Assembly: GCF_042686125.1 (NCBI RefSeq) | Contig: NZ_JBHUOV010000005.1 | Location: 62,001 to 126,000, forward strand | DNA length: 64,000 nucleotides | Direction: 5' to 3' | Origin: Oceanihabitans iliipiscarium | GTDB lineage: Bacteria; Bacteroidota; Bacteroidia; Flavobacteriales; Flavobacteriaceae | Shown: positions 51,630-61,303 of the stretch, in pieces | Position numbering within the stretch: the stretch's first letter is position 1 | How the letters are laid out: each line of letters begins with the position of its first letter | The notes under the pieces: generated by a model | Told to the model about the DNA's origin: nothing | The model's database searches: none | What the model saw: only the letters and a program-made list of their open reading frames with translations | Translations under genes and position numbers: made by a program

Positions 51630-54482
51630 ATGCCAAAAAATCAACAACTTAAATCTATATTAATTATTGGCTCTGGTCCGATTGTTATCGGACAAGCCTG
51701 TGAATTTGATTATTCAGGAACGCAAGCATTACGCTCGCTTAGAGAAGATGGTATAGAAACCATTTTAATTAATTCCAACCCAGCAACAATTATGACAGAT
51801 CCATCAATGGCTGATCATGTTTACTTGCTACCCTTAACAACAAAATCTTTAGTTCAAATCTTAAAAGATCATCCGCAAATTGATGCTGTTTTACCAACTA
51901 TGGGAGGACAAACGGCTTTAAATTTATGTATTGAAGCTGATGAAAAAGGAATTTGGAAGGATTTTGATGTTGAAATTATTGGTGTTGATATTGATGCTAT
52001 AAATATCACTGAAGATAGAGAACAATTTAGAGAGCTGATGTTGAAAATTGGTGTTCCTATGGCGCCGCAAGCGACTGCTAACTCCTATTTAAAAGGGAAA
52101 GAAATTGCTCAAGAATTTGGATTTCCTTTAATAATTAGAGCATCGTTTACTTTAGGTGGAGCAGGTGCATCTTTTGTATATAAAGAAGAAGATTTTGATG
52201 AATTACTCACACGTGGATTAGAGATTTCTCCTATTCATGAAGTTATGATTGATAAGGCTTTAATAGGATGGAAAGAGTATGAGTTAGAATTATTAAGAGA
52301 TGCAAATGATAATGTCGTTATTATCTGCTCGATTGAAAATATGGATCCAATTGGTATTCATACAGGAGACTCTATTACTGTAGCTCCAGCAATGACTTTA
52401 AGTGATAAAACTTACCAAAAAATGCGTGATATGGCCATTCATATGATGCGTAGTATTGGTGACTTTGCTGGTGGATGTAATGTGCAGTTTGCTGTTTCAC
52501 CTGACGAGAATGAAGATATTATTGCCATTGAAATTAACCCTCGTGTGTCACGTTCCTCTGCTTTAGCAAGTAAAGCAACAGGCTATCCTATTGCAAAAGT
52601 AGCAGCCAAATTAGCACTTGGGTATCATTTAGATGAATTGAATAACCAAATTACGAAATCTACTTCAGCTTTATTTGAACCAACATTAGATTATGTCATT
52701 GTAAAAATACCACGTTGGAACTTTGATAAATTTGAAGGCAGCGATAGAACACTTGGCCTACAAATGAAGTCTGTAGGAGAGGTAATGGGAATTGGACGTT
52801 CCTTTCAAGAAGCTTTACATAAAGCTACACAATCTTTAGAAATTAAGCGTAATGGATTAGGCGCTGATGGTAAAGGTTATAAAGATTATGACCAAATTAT
52901 AAGTAAACTTACCCATGCAAGTTGGGATCGTGTTTTTGTGATATACGACGCCATTCAAATGGGAATTCCTTTAAGTCGAATTCATGAAATCACTAAAATA
53001 GATATGTGGTTCTTAAAGCAATATGAGGAATTATACTTACTAGAAAAGCAAATCTCTACGTTTAAAATCGATACCATCGAGAAGGATTTACTTCTAGAAG
53101 CTAAACAAAAAGGTTATGGTGATAGGCAAATAGCGCATATGCTAGGCTGTTTAGAAAGTCAAGTCTATAGCAAACGCGAAGAATTAAATATAAATCGTGT
53201 TTACAAATTGGTTGATACTTGTGCTGCAGAGTTTAAAGCATTTACACCATATTATTACTCAACTTTTGAAAGTGAAGTTGAAACCTCTAACGGAGAGCGT
53301 TTTGCAGATAACGAAAGTGTAGTGTCTGATAAAAAGAAAATTATTGTTTTAGGTTCTGGTCCAAATCGAATCGGACAAGGTATTGAGTTTGATTATTGCT
53401 GTGTTCATGGTGTTTTAGCTGCTGCTGAAAGTGGTTATGAAACCATTATGATTAATTGTAATCCAGAAACGGTTTCTACCGATTTTGATACTGCAGATAA
53501 ACTGTATTTTGAACCTGTATTTTGGGAACATATTTACGACATTATTAAGCACGAAAAACCTGAAGGAGTCATTGTGCAACTTGGTGGTCAGACCGCTTTA
53601 AAGTTAGCTGAAAAATTAGACAGATACGGAATTAAGATTATTGGAACAACTTACCAATCTTTAGACTTAGCTGAAGATCGAGGGCTGTTTTCTAATTTGC
53701 TTAAAGAAAATAATATTCCATATCCTCAATTTGATATTGCAACGACTGCAGATGAAGCTGCTGCTATTGCAGATGTTTTAGACTTTCCGATACTGGTAAG
53801 GCCTTCGTATGTTTTAGGAGGACAAGGCATGAAAATTGTCATCAATAAACAAGAATTAGAAGAGCATGTAGTTGATTTGTTAAGGCAAATGCCTGGAAAT
53901 CAACTGTTGTTAGATCATTATTTAGATGGTGCTATTGAAGCTGAAGCTGATGCGATATGCGATGGTGAAAATGTTTACATTATTGGAATAATGGAGCATA
54001 TCGAACCTTGTGGTATTCATTCTGGGGATAGTAATGCGACATTACCTCCTTTTAATTTAGGCGAATTCGTCATGCAACAAATTAAAGATCATACTAAAAA
54101 AATCGCTTTAGCTTTAAATACTGTAGGTCTAATAAATATTCAATTTGCTATTAAAAATGATACGGTTTACATTATTGAAGCTAATCCAAGAGCTTCACGT
54201 ACAGTGCCATTTATCTCTAAGGCTTATGGCGAACCTTATGTAAATTATGCGACCAAAATTATGTTAGGTGATAAGAAAGTAACAGATTTTAACTTTAAAC
54301 CTGAATTAAAAGGCTATGCTATTAAGCAACCTGTATTCTCTTTTAATAAATTTCATAATGTGAATAAACAACTTGGGCCAGAAATGAAGAGTACTGGTGA
54401 AAGTATTTTATTTATTGATAGTTTAAAGGATGATGAGTTTTATAATTTATATTCTCGTCGTAAAATGTACTTGAGTAAATAG
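51630..54482 (+). CDS. carB: Carbamoyl-phosphate synthase large subunit, without the C-terminal regulatory domain
   Basis: Makes carbamoyl phosphate for pyrimidines and arginine from glutamine ammonia, bicarbonate and two ATP. Both ATP-grasp halves are present: IIGSGPIVIGQACEFDYSG near residue 12 and VLGSGPNRIGQGIEFDYC near 575, with EINPRVSRSSALASKATG and EANPRASRTVPFISKAYG. The protein ends at residue 950, soon after FSFNKFHNVNKQLGPEMKSTGE, whereas enteric CarB has about 1073 residues with a C-terminal MGS-like allosteric domain. That domain is absent here. carA is not in the window. Confidence 0.96.
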   Translation: MPKNQQLKSILIIGSGPIVIGQACEFDYSGTQALRSLREDGIETILINSNPATIMTDPSMADHVYLLPLTTKSLVQILKDHPQIDAVLPTMGGQTALNLCIEADEKGIWKDFDVEIIGVDIDAINITEDREQFRELMLKIGVPMAPQATANSYLKGKEIAQEFGFPLIIRASFTLGGAGASFVYKEEDFDELLTRGLEISPIHEVMIDKALIGWKEYELELLRDANDNVVIICSIENMDPIGIHTGDSITVAPAMTLSDKTYQKMRDMAIHMMRSIGDFAGGCNVQFAVSPDENEDIIAIEINPRVSRSSALASKATGYPIAKVAAKLALGYHLDELNNQITKSTSALFEPTLDYVIVKIPRWNFDKFEGSDRTLGLQMKSVGEVMGIGRSFQEALHKATQSLEIKRNGLGADGKGYKDYDQIISKLTHASWDRVFVIYDAIQMGIPLSRIHEITKIDMWFLKQYEELYLLEKQISTFKIDTIEKDLLLEAKQKGYGDRQIAHMLGCLESQVYSKREELNINRVYKLVDTCAAEFKAFTPYYYSTFESEVETSNGERFADNESVVSDKKKIIVLGSGPNRIGQGIEFDYCCVHGVLAAAESGYETIMINCNPETVSTDFDTADKLYFEPVFWEHIYDIIKHEKPEGVIVQLGGQTALKLAEKLDRYGIKIIGTTYQSLDLAEDRGLFSNLLKENNIPYPQFDIATTADEAAAIADVLDFPILVRPSYVLGGQGMKIVINKQELEEHVVDLLRQMPGNQLLLDHYLDGAIEAEADAICDGENVYIIGIMEHIEPCGIHSGDSNATLPPFNLGEFVMQQIKDHTKKIALALNTVGLINIQFAIKNDTVYIIEANPRASRTVPFISKAYGEPYVNYATKIMLGDKKVTDFNFKPELKGYAIKQPVFSFNKFHNVNKQLGPEMKSTGESILFIDSLKDDEFYNLYSRRKMYLSK

Positions 54483-54558
54483 ACCTTATTATTTGTTTTT
54501 ATTAAAAAATCACTAAATTAGCCAGTAATAAACCTATTTATAAATAAACATTTATGTT

Positions 54559-55359
54559 ATGAAAAAAAATTACTCATTTTATTTGAGCCTTTTAGGTATA
54601 CCAGTTTTCGCCATATTATTCTTGTCTTTTGGTGCTGGTCAAAATGCTTTTTATGTTTCTGGATCACCAAGTGATATTGCTGAAAACAGTCCTGGCGATT
54701 GTACTTTTTGTCATACAGGTAACCCAGTAATTACAGATAGTCCAACAATTACTTTAACTGTTCCTAGTGATTATGATTTAAATACAACTTATAATATTAC
54801 TGTAGCTTCTGGTTCTGGGGCTAGTAGACAAGGTTTTCAGATGTCTGCAGAAGATGGATCTGGAAATAAAGTTGGAGATTTTAGAGATGATGGCACTAAC
54901 AGTCAGGTTTTTGATCTAGGTAGAGGTGAAGCGATTACTCATACAGGTTCTGGAGCGTTTAATCAGCCATGGTCTTTTGAATGGACTTCGCCTGCATCAG
55001 ATGTTGGTCCTGTTACTTTTTATGTAGCTTTAAATGAGTCTAATATAGACTTCAACTCAACAGGTGATCAAATTCATTTAAAACAATCATCAGCGACTTT
55101 ATCTGTTGATACTGCTATTTTTGAAAACTTAAAAGTATATCCTAATCCATCACAAGATATGGTAACAATAGATTTGCCTTCTCAATTAGAAGGCAATACT
55201 AATATTACCGTTTATGATTTTTTAGGGAAACAAATTTTGTCTAAAGAGTTAAACACTATAAGTAATACAGTAGATGTGTCTGCATGGCAATCTGGTGTAT
55301 ATTTAATGCAGTTAACAAATGAAAAGGCTGCTATTACTAAACGTTTTGTAAAACAATAA
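54559..55359 (+). CDS. Exported choice-of-anchor V-type protein with one CXXCH and a T9SS domain
   Basis: A 266-residue exported protein: signal peptide or anchor (about 1-27), a GDCTFCHTGNP motif with C-x-x-C-H near residues 48-53 that could bind heme c, a beta-rich domain (about 60-180; GSGASRQGFQMSAEDG, WTSPASDVGPVTFYVALNE) and a T9SS type A sorting domain (about 190-266; VYPNPSQDMV, WQSGVYLMQL). The central pattern is of the 'choice-of-anchor V' type in this phylum. Function unknown; a redox or surface role is inferred from the heme motif. Confidence 0.82.
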   Translation: MKKNYSFYLSLLGIPVFAILFLSFGAGQNAFYVSGSPSDIAENSPGDCTFCHTGNPVITDSPTITLTVPSDYDLNTTYNITVASGSGASRQGFQMSAEDGSGNKVGDFRDDGTNSQVFDLGRGEAITHTGSGAFNQPWSFEWTSPASDVGPVTFYVALNESNIDFNSTGDQIHLKQSSATLSVDTAIFENLKVYPNPSQDMVTIDLPSQLEGNTNITVYDFLGKQILSKELNTISNTVDVSAWQSGVYLMQLTNEKAAITKRFVKQ

Positions 55360-55376
55360 TTGTCATAACATATAAA

Positions 55377-55410
55377 CGAAAAAAAGCCTTCAATTCTGAA
55401 GGTTTTTTTG
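55377..55410. terminator. Bidirectional terminator
   Basis: Stem CCTTCA/TGAAGG with loop ATTC, with A run before and seven T after. It lies between two convergent genes. Confidence 0.8.
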
Positions 55411-55468
55411 TTTTATTCCGAAAAGTAGTAAGAAATTCAATATTGCTTACTATTTTAAGGGTTTACTT

Positions 55469-56176
55469 TTAATGCCTTAAATAAAGATATAAAAGGCCTA
55501 TACCTATAGCGATTCCAAAACTAATCAGTGTGCCTATAAGAATGTATTCTGTAAGTTTTCTATGTTTAGATTCTTTTAAATCGCCAAACCTAAATACAGA
55601 TTTCGCTGTAATTAAAAAGCCCACAGCTTCCCAATGATCTGCAACAATAAAAACAAATACAAGAATACGTTCTAAAATCCCAATATATCGTCCAGCGTCT
55701 TTTAAAGATTCTGTGCCTTCAGTAAGTTTAGAAATGTTCCATTTCGTAAAAATGGTTTTCATAATTATTGAAACAGGTTGAGTCAAAAAAGCTAAGCAGG
55801 TTATTAGTAATAGATTTTGTTCTGAGAATAATTCAGCAAAATTAATTTTCACCTTACTATAAATAAGATAAACAGTAATAATAACTATAATATGTAAGAC
55901 TTGGTCTATAAAGAAAAGAAGGCGTTTTGTTTCTTCTTTTTGAATGCTAAGTTTGATAGCATCTATTATAAAATGCGAAATACCAATAATAAGTACTATT
56001 GGCCAAAGTGTAATATCCCTAAGGATTAAGCACAATAACGCAATATGAATTAATACATGAAAGTATAGTTTAGGCGATTTTAGCTTTTTTACTTCTTTTT
56101 CATCAACCCACTGTTGTGGTTGTAAAAAGAAATCACCAATAAAATGAGCAAGTAATAATTTGATAAGTAAAATCAT
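55469..56176 (-). CDS. DUF3307 family membrane protein
   Basis: A 235-residue protein with about six membrane helices. The N-terminal LLLAHFIGDFFLQPQQW, with conserved His and Asp, is the hallmark of DUF3307, a family of unknown function. The start is the ATG of MILLIKLLLA, which overlaps the SatD stop codon as ATGA; a TTG nine nt earlier is less likely. Translational coupling to satD supports a shared function. Confidence 0.85.
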   Translation of the reverse strand: MILLIKLLLAHFIGDFFLQPQQWVDEKEVKKLKSPKLYFHVLIHIALLCLILRDITLWPIVLIIGISHFIIDAIKLSIQKEETKRLLFFIDQVLHIIVIITVYLIYSKVKINFAELFSEQNLLLITCLAFLTQPVSIIMKTIFTKWNISKLTEGTESLKDAGRYIGILERILVFVFIVADHWEAVGFLITAKSVFRFGDLKESKHRKLTEYILIGTLISFGIAIGIGLLYLYLRH

Positions 56177-56787
56177 AAGATGCAACGAATTTTTTTTCTA
56201 TACATTTGATCTAAGGCGAGTATTTCATCTAAATTAGCGCGTTTAAGACGTTTGCTAATAGCATTTTGATTGGTGCCTACTCGTTTGGCTAAATCCTCTT
56301 GTAATGCGTTAGGATGCTCTAGGGTTAATTTAACAATTTCTGCTGAATTTATTGTCCAATTATCCATCGTTATTAAAGCAAGTTTAAAATAAAGATTTAG
56401 CTCATCATTTAAAACCTGTGATTTAGTTTTAATGCGTAAGTTTTGTTTTTCTTTCTTTAATAGTTCAAAGGTTTCTCCAGAATAGACAAAAGCTTCGCCA
56501 TTAGATTCAGTGACGTCTTTGCCTTGGTACGTTTTTTCGCCTATACCTATAGCAAGCCTAACATCTAGGCCTTTTATCATTTTTATAGCAGCTTTAATAT
56601 AAGTTGAAGCCTTAAAACTAGAACTTATGTCTTTAATTTCTATTTGAAAGCTATCTCCTCTGTACACTTCCCAGAGGGTATTGTCTGGCTCTAGAGTCGA
56701 TAAAGCAGACTTCAATGTGTTTAACCATACCTCAGGATTGGTTTGTCCGCGCGATTTAATGATGTCTCCTGTAATAACACTTGTCAT
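56173..56787 (-). CDS. SatD family protein with C-terminal helix-turn-helix
   Basis: A 204-residue cytoplasmic protein. The N-terminal 150 residues (MTSVITGDIIKSRGQTNPE, YRGDSFQIEI, AIGIGEKTYQGKDV) match the SatD family, and the last 45 residues (LQEDLAKRVGTNQNAISKRL) form a helix-turn-helix, so it may bind DNA. SatD proteins are poorly understood. Three tandem palindromic repeats stand directly before its start, which suggests autoregulation. It is coupled to the DUF3307 gene. Confidence 0.85.
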   Translation of the reverse strand: MTSVITGDIIKSRGQTNPEVWLNTLKSALSTLEPDNTLWEVYRGDSFQIEIKDISSSFKASTYIKAAIKMIKGLDVRLAIGIGEKTYQGKDVTESNGEAFVYSGETFELLKKEKQNLRIKTKSQVLNDELNLYFKLALITMDNWTINSAEIVKLTLEHPNALQEDLAKRVGTNQNAISKRLKRANLDEILALDQMYRKKIRCIL

Positions 56788-56794
56788 AACTAAA

Positions 56795-56870
56795 TATTCC
56801 TTTTTTATGGAATAATCAAATATATTCCTTTTTTATGGAATAATCAAATATATTCCTTTTTTATGGAATA
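56795..56870. repeat. Three tandem 28-bp repeats with palindromes, promoter/operator of satD
   Basis: ATTCCTTTTTTATGGAATAA starts at 56796, 56824 and 56852, an exact 28-bp period. Each copy is an inverted repeat TATTCC-N8-GGAATA (56795-56814, 56823-56842, 56851-56870). On the minus strand the linkers read TATATTTG (56824 down to 56817 and 56852 down to 56845), matching the -7 consensus, and the upstream TTTG stands 20 nt before the downstream TATATTTG, the right distance for a -33 element. The satD ATG is 8 bp past the nearest palindrome. Confidence 0.85.
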
Positions 56871-56938
56871 AATTAAAGATGTGTCTGTTATAGGTGTGAA
56901 AAGCTTTAGATGAAAGTCAGTTAAGAATAGATGCTGTT

Positions 56939-58258
56939 CTAGTCATCTTCTTGAGCACGCTTTATAATTTTTTCAGGAAGTGATTTTTTTGCTTTAGCAC
57001 CTAATTTTTTAAGTTTTTCAACACTAGTGATGAGGTTACCTTTGCCTTCAACTAATTTATTCATTGCAGAGGAGTAGTCGGATTTTGCTGCATCAATCTT
57101 TTTACCAACTCCAGTCAGGTCGTTAACTAAGCCTTCAAATTTATCATATAAAGCTCCAGCTTGGCGCGCGATTTCTATAGCGTTTTGTTGTTGCTTTTCA
57201 TTATTCCACATAGAATCAATAGTGCGTAATGTGGCTAAAAGAGTAGAAGGTGTTACGATAACAATGTTCTTTTCAAAGGCTTTATTGTAAAGTGAATTGT
57301 CCTCATTTACTGCAATAGCAAAAGCAGGTTCAATAGGAATAAACATTAGCACGAAATCGGGTGATTCTATGTCGTATAAATCTTGATAGTTTTTTTCTGA
57401 TAATTGATCGACATGCTTTTTAATCGAATTTACGTGTGCTTTTAAGTAGATGGCTTGGTCATCTTCATCTGCGTTAACCATACGCTCATAATCGGTTAAT
57501 GAGACCTTGCTGTCTATAATCATACGCTTATTATCTGGAAGATGTAATACCACGTCAGGGAGTACGCGAGTACCATCATCAAGTTTGAAGCTTTGCTGAA
57601 CATAATATTCTCTATCTTTCTCTAAACCAGATTTTTCCAAAACACGTTCAAGAACTAATTCGCCCCAATTTCCTTGCATTTTACTATCGCCTTTCAATGC
57701 TCTGGTAAGGTTGGTTGCTTCCTTAGTCATTTGCTGATTTAAATCTTTTAAACCTAATAACTGTTCTTTTAAAGCAGAGTGCATGCTAATGCTTTCCTTT
57801 TGAGTATCGTCCACTTTTTTCTCGAAGATTTGGATTTTCTCTTGTAAAGGATTTAATATGTTTTTTATGTTTTCTTTATTCTGAAGTGTGAATTTCTCGC
57901 TTTTTTCATCCAGAATTTTCGAGGCCATAATTTCAAAATCCTTTCGTAATTGCTCTTGTTGTTTGACTAACTCTTCGTCACGTTTTAGGTTCTGAGTTTG
58001 TAAATTTTCGTATTCAGTATGTTTTCTAGCTAATTCTTGATTTAGAATTTCTTTTTCATTTCTTATGACTTCACGTTCATCTTCAACCTTGCTTAAACTT
58101 TGCTTTAAATCATTTATCGTTAAACTCATTTGGTTTTGACGTTCTTCTAAAGTGCTTTGTTCACTTTTACTTTTTAGTTTATTAAAAAGCATACCTAAAT
58201 AAGCACCAATAGCAGCAGAAATTAAAATAGAAATAATAAGAATAAGATTGTCGTTCAT
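56939..58258 (-). CDS. rmuC: RmuC family DNA recombination protein
   Basis: A 439-residue protein with an N-terminal membrane helix (about 3-24), a long coiled coil (about 25-195) and the RmuC nuclease-like domain (about 200-370; MQGNWGELVLERVLEKSGL, DVVLHLPDNKRMIIDSKVSL, FVLMFIPIEPAF). RmuC limits DNA inversions at short inverted repeats in E. coli. It follows btuD by 30 bp on the same strand, perhaps by read-through. Confidence 0.93.
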   Translation of the reverse strand: MNDNLILIISILISAAIGAYLGMLFNKLKSKSEQSTLEERQNQMSLTINDLKQSLSKVEDEREVIRNEKEILNQELARKHTEYENLQTQNLKRDEELVKQQEQLRKDFEIMASKILDEKSEKFTLQNKENIKNILNPLQEKIQIFEKKVDDTQKESISMHSALKEQLLGLKDLNQQMTKEATNLTRALKGDSKMQGNWGELVLERVLEKSGLEKDREYYVQQSFKLDDGTRVLPDVVLHLPDNKRMIIDSKVSLTDYERMVNADEDDQAIYLKAHVNSIKKHVDQLSEKNYQDLYDIESPDFVLMFIPIEPAFAIAVNEDNSLYNKAFEKNIVIVTPSTLLATLRTIDSMWNNEKQQQNAIEIARQAGALYDKFEGLVNDLTGVGKKIDAAKSDYSSAMNKLVEGKGNLITSVEKLKKLGAKAKKSLPEKIIKRAQEDD

Positions 58259-58288
58259 GAATTAGGTGTTGATTTTTATCAAAGATAC

Positions 58289-59083
58289 TTATTTTTTCAC
58301 TCTAAAACTTTCAGTATTCTTATCAAAATCAATTAAATCCTTTGGAAATAAATCATTGAAAGTCCCTTTAATTATCAAGTTAGAAGGCGTGTCTGTAATG
58401 ACTTCAGATTTGGTCATTACAATCATGCGATCACACAATTGGATGGCCAAATCGATTTCATGAGAAGAAAACAAAATCGTTTTCCCTGTATTTTTGACTA
58501 ACCTTTGAAGCAATTTTAGAATGTAAGCTTTATGATACATGTCTAGATGTGTTGTAGGTTCATCAAGTATAATTAAATCGGTATCTTGAGCTAAAGCACG
58601 AGCAATCATTACTTTTTGAAGCTGACCATCGCTAAGTTCGAAGCATTTTTTTTCTTTTAAATCTTCAATGTTGGTGTGCGAAATCGCTTTGTTTATAATT
58701 GTTTTATCATCTTCTGATAAATTTCCAACCCAGTTGGTATATGGTTGTCTGCCTAAAGCAATCAATTCAAAAACAGTAAGATTTTTAGAAGCAATGGCTT
58801 CTGTTAAAACTAAACTTAAATTTTTTGCTAATTCTATATTGGAGTAATCTTCTAATAATTGCTCTTGTAAATGAATGGTTCCTGATAATTTATTTTGAAC
58901 ATGAGTCAGTGTTCTTAATAGCGTAGATTTCCCAATACCATTAGCTCCAACAAGACCTATTAATTCTCCTTTTTTTAGTGTAATATCAATGTTTGAAGCA
59001 ATAACTGTTTCTGTTTTTTTGGTTTTGTACCCAATAGACAGTTGGTTTGTTTCTAGAATGATATGTTGGTTTTTGTCGCTCAT
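58289..59083 (-). CDS. btuD: BtuD-like ABC transporter ATPase
   Basis: A 264-residue ATPase with Walker A GANGIGKST, the signature-like LSDGQLQKVMIARAL and Walker B DLIILDEPTTHLD. It belongs to the iron-siderophore/B12 import group. Its ATG overlaps the permease stop codon. The B12 name rests on the locus: a cobalamin riboswitch and BtuB are divergent from the operon. Confidence 0.88.
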   Translation of the reverse strand: MSDKNQHIILETNQLSIGYKTKKTETVIASNIDITLKKGELIGLVGANGIGKSTLLRTLTHVQNKLSGTIHLQEQLLEDYSNIELAKNLSLVLTEAIASKNLTVFELIALGRQPYTNWVGNLSEDDKTIINKAISHTNIEDLKEKKCFELSDGQLQKVMIARALAQDTDLIILDEPTTHLDMYHKAYILKLLQRLVKNTGKTILFSSHEIDLAIQLCDRMIVMTKSEVITDTPSNLIIKGTFNDLFPKDLIDFDKNTESFRVKK

Positions 59084-60099
59084 TAAAATATCATTTTACG
59101 TTTTCTCACTAATAACCAAATCACTACTGGAGCACCAATTATTGAAGTGATTGCATTTATTGGTAGCATGTAATCACTCGTTGGTATTTGTGCAATACTA
59201 TCGCAAATAAGCATGACAATAGCGCCTAGTAAAAAGACAGCAGGTAATAATATTTTATGATTCGATGTGTTAAATAGTTGCCTTGTGATGTGTGGAATGG
59301 CTAAGCCTACAAAAGCAATTGGACCAGCAAAAGCGGTAATCGTGCCAGCTAACAAACTTGTTGCTATGATAATAATTAATCGACTTTGTTTAATATTTAA
59401 GCCCAAACTTTTAGCGTAATTTTCACCTAACAATAAGGTGTTTAATCCCTTGATTGAGATGATACTAAAAACAATTCCAAAGCTATAAATTATGAAAAAG
59501 ATGAAAAGTTCATACCATGATAAATTCCCTAGACTTCCAAATCCCCAAAAGATATATTGCTGTAATTGCTCAGCAGAACTAAAATAGGAGAGGACACTCA
59601 CCACAGCAGCTGTTATGCTTCCAAACATAAGTCCAATAATAAGTATAGCCATCGTATCTCGAACTCGAGTTGAAACTATTAACACAGCCAATAAGACTAA
59701 AAAACTACCTAAACTGGAGGCGATGACGATGCTCCATTTAGATATAAGAGCGGTTGCAAATAAACCACCAAAAAGTCCAGAGCCCAGAATGACTAGGGCT
59801 ACACCTAAACTTGCTCCAGAACTAATACCAAGTACAAAGGGTCCTGCTAATGGGTTTCTGAATAGAGTTTGCATTAATAACCCCGAAATTCCTAAACCAG
59901 AGCCAACTAAAATTGCAGTAAAAGCTTTAGGTAATCTGTAATTTTGAATGATATAGTTGTCAGCTCCACCAAGCAGACTATCAATTATAGAACTTAAAGG
60001 AATAGATACAGAACCCAAGCTAATGTTAGCAAAAAAACAGACTATTAAAACTAGTGTTAATGCTAAGAAAGGGAGTTTATATGTGTTTGTTGTTGACAA
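59083..60099 (-). CDS. btuC: BtuC-like FecCD-family ABC permease
   Basis: A 338-residue membrane permease with about ten helices. FecCD-type signatures include YRLPKAFTAILVGSGLGISG near the start, NPLAGPFVLGISSGASLG, and GPIAFVGLAIPHITRQL. The start is a TTG directly after the btuF stop (TAATTG); no ATG lies close by. With BtuF and BtuD it would carry B12 from the periplasm into the cytoplasm. Heme or siderophore import is the alternative. Confidence 0.88.
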   Translation of the reverse strand: MSTTNTYKLPFLALTLVLIVCFFANISLGSVSIPLSSIIDSLLGGADNYIIQNYRLPKAFTAILVGSGLGISGLLMQTLFRNPLAGPFVLGISSGASLGVALVILGSGLFGGLFATALISKWSIVIASSLGSFLVLLAVLIVSTRVRDTMAILIIGLMFGSITAAVVSVLSYFSSAEQLQQYIFWGFGSLGNLSWYELFIFFIIYSFGIVFSIISIKGLNTLLLGENYAKSLGLNIKQSRLIIIIATSLLAGTITAFAGPIAFVGLAIPHITRQLFNTSNHKILLPAVFLLGAIVMLICDSIAQIPTSDYMLPINAITSIIGAPVVIWLLVRKRKMIF

Positions 60100-61251
60100 T
60101 TATTCAAGCGGTTTAAAAAAATAAGGTTGATACTCTTTTAATAATTCTGGGTGACAGATTTTAATGATGTCTTTTAACACTAAATCTGGTCTGGCAGTAC
60201 CTAATTCATAATACATAACACCACCAGTTTTTCCAGTTGTATTTACAAATGAATAAATAGTTTTATTCTTAAAAGCGTCAAACTCGACATAATGCTGACT
60301 TGCTTTTTCAAGAGCTTCAAGCGATGAGTAATAAGAAGGACTTAGCCACAAATCAGCATCTTTTGCTTTATCAAAAACAGTTTCAAAGCTTAATGCAATA
60401 CTGCCTTTGTCTGTAGTGTCCTTCCATAAATAATTCACATTTGCATCTTTAAGAATTTGTGCTTCAGGACTTGTGCCATTTGGTAAATACCAAACGTCTT
60501 TATGCATTGCGCCACATAAAACAGTAGGTTGCTTTTCTACTGTTAAAGCGACTGACTTAGCCTTTAAATAATCCGCTTCAATTTGGTTAAAAATAGAATC
60601 GGCTTCATGTTCTTTGTTATAAAGTACTCCAAAAAATTTAATCCATTCTGCTTTGGCTAAAGGCGAAGTTTCAACCCAATCTCCATTGTAAATCACAGGA
60701 ATGCCAGATTTTTTAATGGTTTCAAACGTTTTGTTGTTTCCATCTATACCAAAGCCAACAACAAGATCTGGTTTGACGTCTAATAAAACTTCAGTATTAA
60801 TGCCTTCATTTTTTCCTAGCTCTCTGACTTGACCTGAATCAATTCGAGTTCTCGTTTTTTCTGAAGACACATAATCTGTTCCAGGAAATCCAACTAAGGT
60901 TTTTTCTGCATCTAATAATTCTAATGCAGGAATGTGTGTCGTAGAGGTTACCACTATTTTTTCAATAGGAAGGGTTATAATACCATCATAATCTTCTTTG
61001 TTAAAAGTGCTTGCCATCGCTTGCGCTTTAGTGAGTAAGAGGTATTGATAGGTTTTTTCAGCTTGAGGCCAAGGATTATTTATTTCCAAGATTTTATGGG
61101 TTTCAAAATTTAAAACCTTAAAACCTGTAGCATAGGTGTTTGTATTTTGAATAACTGTAAGAGGTTGCTGTTTTATGCTTTGATTTTCTTTACAGCCAAT
61201 AAGGGTTAAAAGGAAAAAAAAGAGTAAATAAAAGGTAGTGTTTTGTAACAT
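60100..61251 (-). CDS. btuF: BtuF-like substrate-binding lipoprotein
   Basis: A 383-residue lipoprotein (FFLLTLIGCKENQS; Cys near residue 20) with two alpha/beta lobes and a linking helix as in the BtuF/FhuD group: IEKIVVTSTTHIPALELLD, LLDVKPDLVVGFGIDG and the C-terminal lobe RPDLVLKDIIKICHPEL. It binds the cobalamin brought across the outer membrane by BtuB and hands it to BtuC. It is the first gene of btuFCD, divergent from the btuB side. Confidence 0.88.
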   Translation of the reverse strand: MLQNTTFYLLFFFLLTLIGCKENQSIKQQPLTVIQNTNTYATGFKVLNFETHKILEINNPWPQAEKTYQYLLLTKAQAMASTFNKEDYDGIITLPIEKIVVTSTTHIPALELLDAEKTLVGFPGTDYVSSEKTRTRIDSGQVRELGKNEGINTEVLLDVKPDLVVGFGIDGNNKTFETIKKSGIPVIYNGDWVETSPLAKAEWIKFFGVLYNKEHEADSIFNQIEADYLKAKSVALTVEKQPTVLCGAMHKDVWYLPNGTSPEAQILKDANVNYLWKDTTDKGSIALSFETVFDKAKDADLWLSPSYYSSLEALEKASQHYVEFDAFKNKTIYSFVNTTGKTGGVMYYELGTARPDLVLKDIIKICHPELLKEYQPYFFKPLE

Positions 61252-61303
61252 TTGTAACTGATAAAATATGCTTTAATCAATAAATTTGATAAAATATTTA
61301 GTT

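Noticed and set aside
56795..56870. CRISPR array
   Set aside because: Repeats are contiguous with an exact 28-bp period and identical linkers; there are no unique spacers and no cas genes nearby.
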